13,000 nt of DNA from Spirochaeta sp. Lineage in GTDB: Bacteria > Spirochaetota > Spirochaetia > DSM-27196 > Alkalispirochaetaceae. The notes below the pieces were generated by a model. The model saw nothing but the letters and a program-made list of their open reading frames with translations. It did no database searches and had not been told where the DNA came from. The DNA lies in assembly GCA_007117185.1 (NCBI GenBank), contig SKHA01000196.1, positions 1 through 13,000 on the forward strand, written 5' to 3'. Positions 6,442 to 13,000 of the stretch are shown here, piece after piece. A program made the translations under genes and the position numbers. The number at the start of each line of letters is the position of its first letter. Position 1 is the stretch's first letter.

Positions 6442-6470
6442 AGTATGCGGCACGGTAAGGCAGTTGGCAA
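6442..6470 (-). promoter_or_regulatory. Promoter of the DUF318 permease operon, leaderless type
   Basis: On the minus strand TTGCCA (6470-6465), a 17-bp spacer and CATACT (6447-6442) form a promoter whose +1 falls on 6435, the A of the permease ATG. No Shine-Dalgarno is present. Its -35 shares bases with the -35 of the serC promoter on the other strand. Confidence 0.62.
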
Positions 6471-6492
6471 CCGCCTCTCATTGCCGTACACT
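6464..6492 (+). promoter_or_regulatory. Promoter of the serC-gdhA operon
   Basis: TTGGCA (6464-6469), a 17-bp spacer and TACACT (6487-6492) predict a transcription start near 6499. That leaves a leader of about 29 nt carrying AGGAGAGG (6513-6520) before the serC ATG at 6528. This is a normal leadered promoter, unlike most other unit-first genes here. The -35 overlaps that of the divergent permease promoter. Confidence 0.6.
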
Positions 6493-6527
6493 GCTGAGGG
6501 TATCCCATCTCCAGGAGAGGAATAATC

Positions 6528-7615
6528 ATGGCTCGAATTTTTAATTTCAGCGCTGGTCCCGCCACCCTGCCGGTGGAGGTTCTGCAGCAGGCACAGCAGG
6601 AGTTCCTGGACTATCAGGGTAAGGGGTTTTCCCTGATAGAAGCCAGCCACCGGGGCAAGGAGTACGAAGCGGTCCATACCGAAGCAGGGCGTCTGATCCG
6701 TGAACTACTGGGAGTACCCGAGACGTATCGCATCCTCTTTCTTGGTGGAGGGGCAACGATGCAGTTCGGGATGATCCCGATGAACATCCTGCCCTCCGGA
6801 GGGTCCTGCGACATGACGGTCAGCGGCAGCTGGGCCAAAAAGGCCCTGGTGGATGCGCGCCGCGTCGGTACGGTAAACGTGGTCTATGACGGCGGCGACA
6901 GCGGCTTTACCACCCTGCCCGCAGTTTCCTCGGTACAGAGCTCCCCCGGCAGTTCCTACCTGCACATCACCTCCAACGAGACAATAGAGGGGCTGCAGTG
7001 GACGGACTTTCCCAGGACCGAAGCGCCACTGGTGGCGGACATGTCCAGCGATATCTTCAGCCGTCCCGTCCCGGTGGACCGTTTCGGGCTGATCTACGCC
7101 GGGGCACAGAAGAACCTGGGGCCCGCCGGCGTCACCATCGTGATCATCCGTGAGGACCTGCTGGAGCGCAGTCCCGATTCTCTACCGGCGTACCTGGACT
7201 ACCGGAACCACGCCAAGAATGACTCGCTGTACAACACCCCCCCGGTCTTCTCCATCTATATGGTAGGGCTGGTGCTCAAATGGATCGCCGGGACCGGCGG
7301 CCTGGCGGCGATGGCAGAACGAAATCACCGCAAGGCCCAGGCGCTGTATGACGCCATTCAAAACTCCGGTGACTTCTACCGCTGCCCGGTGGACCCGCGG
7401 TATCGCTCGCAGATGAACGTGGTATTTCGCCTGCCTTCCGAGGACCTTGAAGGGCGATTCATCAAGGAAGCGGCAGAGAAGGGGATGAGCGGCCTCAAGG
7501 GGCACCGCAGTGTTGGCGGCATCCGGGCTTCCATATACAATGCCATGCCCGAAGAGGGGGTGCAGGCCCTGATTCAGTTTATGAAAGAATTCTCAACAAA
7601 ACATGGAGGAGATCA

Positions 7616-7619
<4 letters not shown>
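6528..7619 (+). CDS. serC: Phosphoserine aminotransferase
   Basis: SerC is a PLP enzyme that transfers the amino group of glutamate to 3-phosphohydroxypyruvate, giving O-phosphoserine and 2-oxoglutarate in serine synthesis. At 363 residues it has the normal family length. It shows the N-terminal FNFSAGPATLP (5-15), the SHRGKEYE region (40-47), the GGGATMQF phosphate loop (73-80), and the PLP-binding lysine K195 in YAGAQKNLGPAG (190-201). The substrate-binding HRSVGGIRASIYNA stretch near the C-terminus is also present. The ATG at 6528 has a strong AGGAGAGG Shine-Dalgarno just upstream. The stop codon overlaps the gdhA start in a GTGA, so the two genes are translationally coupled. The partner reaction logic fits: glutamate used here can be remade by GdhA. 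Confidence 0.97.
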
Positions 7620-8949
<1,330 letters not shown>

Positions 8950-8953
<4 letters not shown>

Positions 8954-9453
8954 GCAGGTCCCTCTTCCGCCTGTTCTTTCGCACCGTTACGGCGACGTTC
9001 TTCGTCGCCGGGGCGCTGGTGCTGCTGGGGCAATACCGTCAGGTACAGCAGTGGCCCCAGGTTACCGGCCGGGTTGAGCGCGCCGAGGTTGTGATTTCCG
9101 GAGACCCTGAAGACAGCCGCGTGCCCGGCCAGCGCTACGAGCCGCTGGTGAGCTACCGGTACCACGTGGACGGTGACCCGTATCAGGCTGAACGGCTGGC
9201 GGTGCACCGCTGGATCTATCGCCGGCGGGAGAACGCCAGGGAGTACCTGGCCACCCGGGATATCTACCGCGGCGCCACCGTCCCGGTGTACTACAACCCC
9301 GGCGACCCCGCTGAGGCGGTACTGGTTGCGGATGTTCCCTGGTGGCGCGGCGAGGTGCTGGTGGTGCTGCTGCTGATGGTAGTACTGCCGCTGGTGGTTG
9401 TGGCGGTTGAACTTGTCACATATATATCAGCGCTGCGATCCCCAGAGGGATGA
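8950..9453 (+). CDS. DUF3592 family membrane protein
   Basis: This 167-residue protein has two membrane segments (about 8-27 and 134-157) flanking a beta-rich domain. The domain shows the DUF3592 pattern: WPQVTGRVERAEV (35-47), YEPLVSYRYHVDGDPYQAER (63-82) and VPVYYNPGDPAEAVL (111-125). The role of the family is unknown; such proteins are small membrane proteins whose central domain probably lies outside the cytoplasm. The start is the rare codon TTG at 8950, supported by GGGAG (8941-8945) and by a TTGA overlap with the gdhA stop. It is the third gene of the serC operon, although no functional link to nitrogen metabolism is evident. The last 38 bp overlap the convergent uppP gene. Confidence 0.85.
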
Positions 9454-10216
9454 GATAGATGCTGAAGACCCACAGCTTGCCACCGCGAATAAGCATAACC
9501 AGCAGCGAGAGAGAGAGAAACCCAAACACCAGCGACGACACAAACCCCGCCGCCATGATCAGCGGCGAAACCACCGTTCCCAGCTCCCCGAAATGACGCA
9601 GCTCCAGTACAAGAGCCCCCAGGATAGCCGGGATGGAAAGGAGAAACGAAAACTCCCCCGCCTTCTCCCGGGATATCCCCGATGAGAGAGCCGCCCAGAT
9701 GGTGCTGCCCGAGCGGGAGATCCCCGGTATGACCGCAACCCCCTGCACCGCCCCTACGATGAGGGCGTGGCGGATCCCGATCCCGTTGTAGTCCAGGGTT
9801 CCTCCGGCAAAATGGGCAAGGATCAGAAGAACCGCCGTCACCAGAAACGAAACAGCCACAACGGCAGGGTACAGGTGCAGATCCAGTTGCCGGATCGACA
9901 GGCCGATGACCACGGTGATCACCGTGGCGACCAGGACCAGCCACGCCAGCTTCAGATCAACGGCATCGTCAGTGGTGGTGCGGCGGGTCACCCAGCGCAC
10001 CACCGCAGCGAGAATCTTCAGGACCCGCTGCCGGAAGAAGATCACCACCACCAGCAGGGTGGCGATGTGCAGGATCACATCGTACAGGAGAGGTATCTCT
10101 CCCAGCTCCAGCCCCATCAGGGCCCTGGCAACCACCAGGTGGCCGGAACTGGAGATGGGAATGAACTCGCTCACTCCCTGGAGAATTCCAAGAAACACAG
10201 ACTGCCAAAGACTCAT
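9416..10216 (-). CDS. uppP: Undecaprenyl-diphosphatase (BacA/UppP)
   Basis: UppP removes a phosphate from undecaprenyl diphosphate to regenerate the lipid carrier for peptidoglycan and other envelope polymers, and confers bacitracin tolerance when abundant. The 266-residue protein has about eight membrane segments and both active-site motifs. Motif 1 is LQGVSEFIPISSSGHL (12-27), with the acidic residue E17 and histidine H26. Motif 2 is PGISRSGST (164-172), with the catalytic arginine R168. The ATG at 10216 is chosen over a longer frame starting at 10297 because AGGAGG (10226-10221) lies four bases upstream and family members begin exactly here. The gene is divergent from apbE and overlaps the DUF3592 gene tail to tail. 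Confidence 0.96.
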   Translation of the reverse strand: MSLWQSVFLGILQGVSEFIPISSSGHLVVARALMGLELGEIPLLYDVILHIATLLVVVIFFRQRVLKILAAVVRWVTRRTTTDDAVDLKLAWLVLVATVITVVIGLSIRQLDLHLYPAVVAVSFLVTAVLLILAHFAGGTLDYNGIGIRHALIVGAVQGVAVIPGISRSGSTIWAALSSGISREKAGEFSFLLSIPAILGALVLELRHFGELGTVVSPLIMAAGFVSSLVFGFLSLSLLVMLIRGGKLWVFSIYLIPLGIAALIYM

Positions 10217-10232
10217 CGCTCCTCCTGTGGGG

Positions 10233-10261
10233 AGAATACTGCAAAGCGGCTGCCCCGTCAG
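10233..10261 (-). promoter_or_regulatory. uppP: Candidate uppP promoter with very short leader
   Basis: On the minus strand CTGACG (10261-10256), a 17-bp spacer and TATTCT (10238-10233) predict a start near 10226. That puts the AGGAGG Shine-Dalgarno at the very 5' end of a leader of about ten bases. The match is moderate. Its -35 sits back to back with the apbE -35, six bases apart. Confidence 0.42.
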
Positions 10262-10267
10262 CAGGCG

Positions 10268-10296
10268 GTGACACAGCGCCTCGTTTCCCGTATACA
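10268..10296 (+). promoter_or_regulatory. apbE: Promoter of apbE, leaderless type
   Basis: GTGACA (10268-10273), a 17-bp spacer and TATACA (10291-10296) each differ from the sigma-70 consensus by only one or two bases. The predicted transcription start is 10303-10304, on the ATG at 10304. No Shine-Dalgarno is present. Confidence 0.65.
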
Positions 10297-10303
10297 TAAC
10301 CCG

Positions 10304-11353
10304 ATGAGTAGCTCCCTTTTACAACGGCTTGCCGCCGCCCTGACCCTGCTGTTTTTCGCCGGCTGCAGCGGCAACGAAGACCTTCCCCCGCGTATTGCCG
10401 ATACCGCCTTTCTGCTGGGTACAGCCATTACGGTGACGATCCAGCAGCACGATATCCCCCGGCAGGTGATCCAGGACGTCTTTGACCGTACCGAAGAGAT
10501 ACAGAACCTGATGAGCGCTAACGAGCGTAATTATGAGAGTACCGAGATCCTGACCATCAACCGCGCAGCCGGAGAGCAGGCGGTCACGGTCAGCCCGGAA
10601 ACGCTACTGGTCGTCCAGGAATCCCTGGAGTTTGCCCGACTCACCGGCGGTGCCTTCGACCCCTCGGTGCACCCGCTGATCGTTCTGTGGGGTATGGGCA
10701 CCGAACAGGCCAGCGTGCCCCCGGCGGATCTCCTGGAGGGGGTGGTAGCGCAGATCGGCTGGGAAGACATCCAGCTGGACCGGGAGCAGGGCACTGTGTT
10801 CCTGCCCCGGGAGGGGATGAGCATCGACGTGGGGGGGATCGCCAAGGGCTACGCCGCTGACGAGGGCGCGCGGATCCTCCGTGAGGCGGGGGTACAGCGG
10901 GCCATTCTGGACTTCGGCGGGGACATCGTCACCATCGGCGGCCGCGTAGACGGCACCCCCTGGCGCATCGGCATTCAGCACCCATCGGGGGATCGAAACC
11001 GCTACCTGGGAATCCTCAATTCTCGTGACGAGAGTGTGGTCAGCTCCGGGGACTATGAGCGCTACTTCGTCCAGGACGGGGTACGGTATCACCACATCTT
11101 TGACCCTGAAACGGGCTTCCCCAGTACCTCAGGACTCAACAGTGTGACGGTGATCGGGCCGCAGGCAATCCGCACCGACGCGCTCTCAACGGCATTCTTT
11201 GTGATGGGGCTGGAGGCGAGTCTGGCAGTACTGGCGGAGATGCCGGATTACGAAGGGATCTTTGCCACCGAGGAGATGCAGCTGATCATCACCGCCGGGC
11301 TGGCGGATCGCTTTGAGCGTCCGGATGAAGCGTATACGCTGATCGTTCGTTGA
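10304..11353 (+). CDS. apbE: FAD:protein FMN transferase (ApbE family), lipoprotein
   Basis: ApbE moves FMN from FAD onto a threonine of target proteins outside the cytoplasm, in a Mg-dependent reaction. The 349-residue protein starts with a short lipoprotein signal, LAAALTLLFFAGC (9-21), whose lipobox cysteine C21 would anchor it to a membrane. The catalytic domain follows the family order: TGGAFDPSVHPLIVLWG (114-130), MSIDVGGIAKGYAADEG (172-188, K181), ILDFGGDIVTIGG (201-213), HHIFDPETGFPS (263-274) and TDALSTAFFVMG (291-302), with D292 and T296 as expected metal ligands. In Treponema the equivalent lipoprotein (Ftp) can also hydrolyse FAD; whether this one does is not predictable. A much longer open frame runs upstream to 9767, but it is antisense to uppP. 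The ATG at 10304 gives a proper signal peptide and coincides with the promoter's +1. A probable substrate is encoded at 12809-13000. Confidence 0.95.
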   Translation: MSSSLLQRLAAALTLLFFAGCSGNEDLPPRIADTAFLLGTAITVTIQQHDIPRQVIQDVFDRTEEIQNLMSANERNYESTEILTINRAAGEQAVTVSPETLLVVQESLEFARLTGGAFDPSVHPLIVLWGMGTEQASVPPADLLEGVVAQIGWEDIQLDREQGTVFLPREGMSIDVGGIAKGYAADEGARILREAGVQRAILDFGGDIVTIGGRVDGTPWRIGIQHPSGDRNRYLGILNSRDESVVSSGDYERYFVQDGVRYHHIFDPETGFPSTSGLNSVTVIGPQAIRTDALSTAFFVMGLEASLAVLAEMPDYEGIFATEEMQLIITAGLADRFERPDEAYTLIVR

Positions 11354-11375
11354 CGAAGCTAACGGCGACCCAGAG

Positions 11376-11672
11376 TTACAGACCCAGCGCCTCTTCCCAG
11401 CGCTGCCGGTTGTACCCGAACAGCCAGGTGTCACCGAATTCCAGCACCGGAAGGAACAGCTTGTTCCCGGAGCGCTGCTTCAGGTCCCGGACCACTGCCC
11501 CACGATGCTCGTGGGGGATCAGTTCCAGCGAGGCGTAGGAGAAGGAAATCCCAAGCTCCTGGAGGTGCGCTTTGGCCTTGCCGCAGAACTCACACCCCAC
11601 CTTCCCGTAAATGTACACCGGATGGGCAAGATCCTTTCCGGGATGATTCTGGTAGTCGATCTGTTCGTACAC
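11376..11672 (-). CDS. Glutaredoxin-like protein
   Basis: This 98-residue protein has a glutaredoxin fold outline: strand PVYIYG (18-23), active site KVGCEFCGKAK (24-34) with C27 and C30, the loop KLFLPVLEFGD (71-81) with the expected cis-proline P75, and a C-terminal GYNRQRWEEAL helix. CEFC replaces the more common CPYC, so redox potential and glutathione use may differ; it could serve as a thiol-disulfide reductase or arsenate/NrdH-like carrier. I choose GTG 11672, not the ATG at 11747. The longer form would run across the divergent SIS gene's start and promoter. A TTGATA-17-TACACT promoter also places +1 exactly on the G of this GTG, with no Shine-Dalgarno. The stop lies 22 bp from the convergent apbE stop. 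Confidence 0.8.
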   Translation of the reverse strand: MYEQIDYQNHPGKDLAHPVYIYGKVGCEFCGKAKAHLQELGISFSYASLELIPHEHRGAVVRDLKQRSGNKLFLPVLEFGDTWLFGYNRQRWEEALGL

Positions 11673-11678
11673 CTTATC

Positions 11679-11707
11679 AGTGTAACCGCAGGGGTCGACG
11701 TTATCAA
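11679..11707 (-). promoter_or_regulatory. Promoter of the glutaredoxin gene, leaderless type
   Basis: On the minus strand TTGATA (11707-11702), a 17-bp spacer and TACACT (11684-11679) predict a start at 11672, the first base of the GTG start codon. Its -35 overlaps the -35 of the divergent SIS-domain gene. Confidence 0.6.
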
Positions 11708-11729
11708 TTGCGGCGTTCCGGGCTATACT
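11701..11729 (+). promoter_or_regulatory. Promoter of the SIS isomerase gene, leaderless type
   Basis: TTATCA (11701-11706), a 17-bp spacer and TATACT (11724-11729) predict a start at 11736-11737, on the ATG at 11737. There is no Shine-Dalgarno. The -35 overlaps that of the glutaredoxin promoter on the other strand. Confidence 0.6.
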
Positions 11730-11736
11730 GCCCGGT

Positions 11737-12735
11737 ATGAATAGCACGGACAGATATCAGAAGTATGCACTGTGCCGGGAGATGCTGGAGACACCAGCGG
11801 TTGTGAAGCAGCTGGACCCGGCGGGTATGGAACCGCTTCAGCCCCAGTCGGATATGATCCTGCTTTCCGGTGAGGGGTCCAGTCGGATCTTCCCGGCCAA
11901 ACGGGCGATCGCCTGGGGGCTGCAGCGGGGGTGGTCTCTGCAGGTGGTCACCGAGGGGGCGTGTCAGAGCAGGGAGTACGACCTCACCGGGTACCACGTC
12001 TACGTGGCCTCGAACTCCGGGAAGACCGCCGAGGGGGTGATGCTGATCCGCGACCTGGCGGCCAACGGCAGGGCGGCGGCGGTGTCCGGGGTGGTTGCCC
12101 ACGGGGGCACTCCCATAGCTGAAGAGCCTGAGAGCGCCTACATTCTCTCCTGCGGAAATGAAGATGCGGTGGCGGCCACCAAGTCCGTTGTGGAGCAGGC
12201 GCTGGTCTACGACATCCTCCTGCGGGGTGCTACCGGAGCAGATGCCCTGGATCTGAACACTCTCGCGGCGCTGCTGCAGCAGACCCTGACCCAGGAGATC
12301 GCCCCCGAAGTTATCCAGGCGTGCGCCGGGTCCTCCCGCATCTTCTGGGCGGGTCGCAACGACGGGGTTGCCGAGGAGCTTACCCTCAAAACCAACGAGA
12401 TCACCCGGTTATCCTCGGCGTTTCTGGAGGGAACCTACGCAGTTCACGGGATCGAGGAGGTGATGAACCCCGACGAGACGGTGATCCTGGTGGAGCCCTT
12501 TCCGGAGCAGCTCCAGAAGTTCGACACCGTCCTGCGCAAGGGGGTGGGGCTCAACGTGGTGGCGATCTCATCGCAACCGACTCCGTTCCCCACCATTTCG
12601 ATTCCCCCGGCGGGAGAGCTGGCGCCATATGTGCAGCTGGCTGCGGGGTGGAACCTGCTTGTTGAGATCGGCCTGGCCCGGGGGGTTGATCTTGACCACC
12701 CGGTGCGGGCCCGGAAGGTGGGAAACGAGCTGTAG
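11737..12735 (+). CDS. Double-SIS-domain sugar-phosphate isomerase (GlmS isomerase-like, no glutaminase domain)
   Basis: This 332-residue protein consists of two SIS domains (about 38-165 and 197-318), matching the isomerase half of glucosamine-6-phosphate synthase without its N-terminal glutaminase. The sugar-phosphate loop is ASNSGKTAEG (91-100), and the EDAVAATKSVVEQ stretch (142-154) matches the GlmS 'G-V-A-S-T-K' region. The residues equivalent to GlmS K485, E488, H504 and K603 are all retained by position: K218, E221, H237 in GTYAVHG, and K327 in the C-terminal DHPVRARKVGNEL tail. It should therefore be an active aldose/ketose isomerase or amino-sugar phosphate deaminase/deglycase (FrlB/AgaS-like). 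The precise substrate cannot be told. The ATG at 11737 lacks a Shine-Dalgarno and coincides with the promoter's +1. It stands alone, followed by a terminator shared with the opposite-strand gene. Confidence 0.86.
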   Translation: MNSTDRYQKYALCREMLETPAVVKQLDPAGMEPLQPQSDMILLSGEGSSRIFPAKRAIAWGLQRGWSLQVVTEGACQSREYDLTGYHVYVASNSGKTAEGVMLIRDLAANGRAAAVSGVVAHGGTPIAEEPESAYILSCGNEDAVAATKSVVEQALVYDILLRGATGADALDLNTLAALLQQTLTQEIAPEVIQACAGSSRIFWAGRNDGVAEELTLKTNEITRLSSAFLEGTYAVHGIEEVMNPDETVILVEPFPEQLQKFDTVLRKGVGLNVVAISSQPTPFPTISIPPAGELAPYVQLAAGWNLLVEIGLARGVDLDHPVRARKVGNEL

Positions 12736-12745
12736 GGCAGGGCAT

Positions 12746-12779
12746 AAAAAAGCCCGGCGCCGCAAAAGCGGTACCGGGC
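12746..12779 (-). terminator. Rho-independent terminator of the FMN-binding gene
   Basis: GCCCGG (12752-12757) pairs with CCGGGC (12774-12779). An inner CCGC/GCGG stem around an AAAA loop lies within it, separated by a C-A mismatch and a G-U pair. Read on the minus strand, the hairpin is followed by six T residues (12751-12746), so it serves the gene ending at 12809. In the plus direction the tail is poor in T, but the hairpin may still help end the SIS gene transcript. Confidence 0.8.
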
Positions 12780-12808
12780 CGTTCTGATTACCGGAAACTG
12801 CGGGGGGA

Positions 12809-13000
12809 CTATTCCATCCGCAGGCGGCCGGCAGCGGCCTGAACCAGTGTGAAGTAGTCGATGAAGTCCGAGAGGGTTGCCCCGGTGACCGCGTCGGCCA
12901 GTCTCCAGCGGCTGTCGTTGCCGCGGACCATCTGGTCAAGCTTGAAGCCAAGACCGTGCTGGACGATTGCAGCCTCAACCGCTTCGATGTTGCCCTGCCA
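12809..13000 (-). CDS. FMN-binding-domain protein, C-terminal part, with flavinylation motif
   Basis: The gene enters from the right edge; 63 residues and a TAG stop (12811-12809) are visible. The fragment contains the run RLADAVTGATLSDFIDYF. The heptad DAVTGAT (12895-12875) fits the D-x-x-(S/T)-G-A-T signature that ApbE modifies by attaching FMN through a phosphoester bond to the last threonine, as in RnfG, NqrC and other FMN_bind-domain proteins. The upstream part (EAAIVQHGLGFKLDQMVRG) and the downstream helix (LVQAAAGRLRME) are compatible with such a domain at the protein's C-terminus. ApbE is encoded 1.5 kb away. Whether this is an electron-transfer subunit or a lipoprotein cannot be seen, because the N-terminus lies outside the window. 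Confidence 0.72.
   Translation of the reverse strand, partial: WQGNIEAVEAAIVQHGLGFKLDQMVRGNDSRWRLADAVTGATLSDFIDYFTLVQAAAGRLRME

Noticed and set aside
5947..6525. Plus-strand open frame rich in His, Gln and Arg opposite the permease
   Set aside because: The composition is typical of an antisense shadow of a hydrophobic membrane protein, and the permease frame has family motifs.
9767..10303. N-terminal extension of the apbE reading frame
   Set aside because: This part is antisense to uppP and would bury the lipoprotein signal peptide. The ATG at 10304 has the correct signal sequence and promoter placement.
11673..11747. N-terminal extension of the glutaredoxin to ATG 11747
   Set aside because: It would overlap the start codon and promoter of the divergent SIS gene. 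The added residues do not belong to a glutaredoxin fold, and the GTG at 11672 coincides with a promoter's +1.

Overview
This is a GC-rich bacterial chromosome segment, densely packed, with genes on both strands. Gaps are small, several genes share 4-bp stop/start overlaps, and several convergent genes overlap at their 3' ends. The gene set suggests a free-living fermentative bacterium. It includes uronate isomerase/epimerase genes, an ApbE lipoprotein with a neighbouring FMN-binding-domain protein, a TIGR03943/DUF318 membrane pair, and GdhA with SerC. The protein style is compatible with a high-GC member of the Spirochaetota (Spirochaeta/Alkalispirochaeta-like). That assignment is an impression from gene content and not a demonstrated placement. 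I see no mobile element, CRISPR array, rRNA or tRNA.

Layout. (1) 1-1975, plus strand: the 3' end of a uronate isomerase (uxaC), a tagaturonate epimerase (uxaE), and a 74-aa protein of unknown function. A perfect GAAC-N4-GTTC palindrome sits between the last two. (2) 1976-2151: a structured intergenic region with a 10-bp inverted repeat and a strong terminator. (3) 2152-3270: an orphan membrane sensor of the HisKA_2 type whose ATP-binding domain looks degenerate. (4) 3254-4102, minus: an EamA/DMT transporter, divergent from 4173-4700, plus, a thioredoxin fused to a DUF2892-like membrane tail. (5) 4673-6435, minus: a DUF318 permease followed by its TIGR03943/DUF1980 partner. (6) 6528-9453, plus: a serC-gdhA-DUF3592 operon. 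SerC consumes glutamate and GdhA can regenerate it. (7) 9416-10216, minus: undecaprenyl-diphosphatase UppP, divergent from 10304-11353, plus, the FMN transferase lipoprotein ApbE. (8) 11376-11672, minus: a glutaredoxin, divergent from 11737-12735, plus, a stand-alone GlmS-type isomerase (double SIS domain). (9) 12809-13000, minus: the C-terminus of an FMN-binding-domain protein carrying a flavinylation motif, the likely kind of substrate for the ApbE encoded 1.5 kb away.

The most striking pattern is in how genes start. Seven of the nine genes that begin a transcription unit have no Shine-Dalgarno sequence. Instead each has a promoter element placed so that transcription should begin at, or within one base of, the start codon. 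Five have a -35, a 17-bp spacer and a -10. One has an extended -10 only, and one a -10 only. By contrast, the five complete genes lying downstream of another gene all have good Shine-Dalgarno sequences. This predicts widespread leaderless mRNAs in this genome. It also decides several start codons, for example a GTG start for the glutaredoxin at 11672. Several divergent pairs have back-to-back promoters whose -35 elements overlap or nearly touch.
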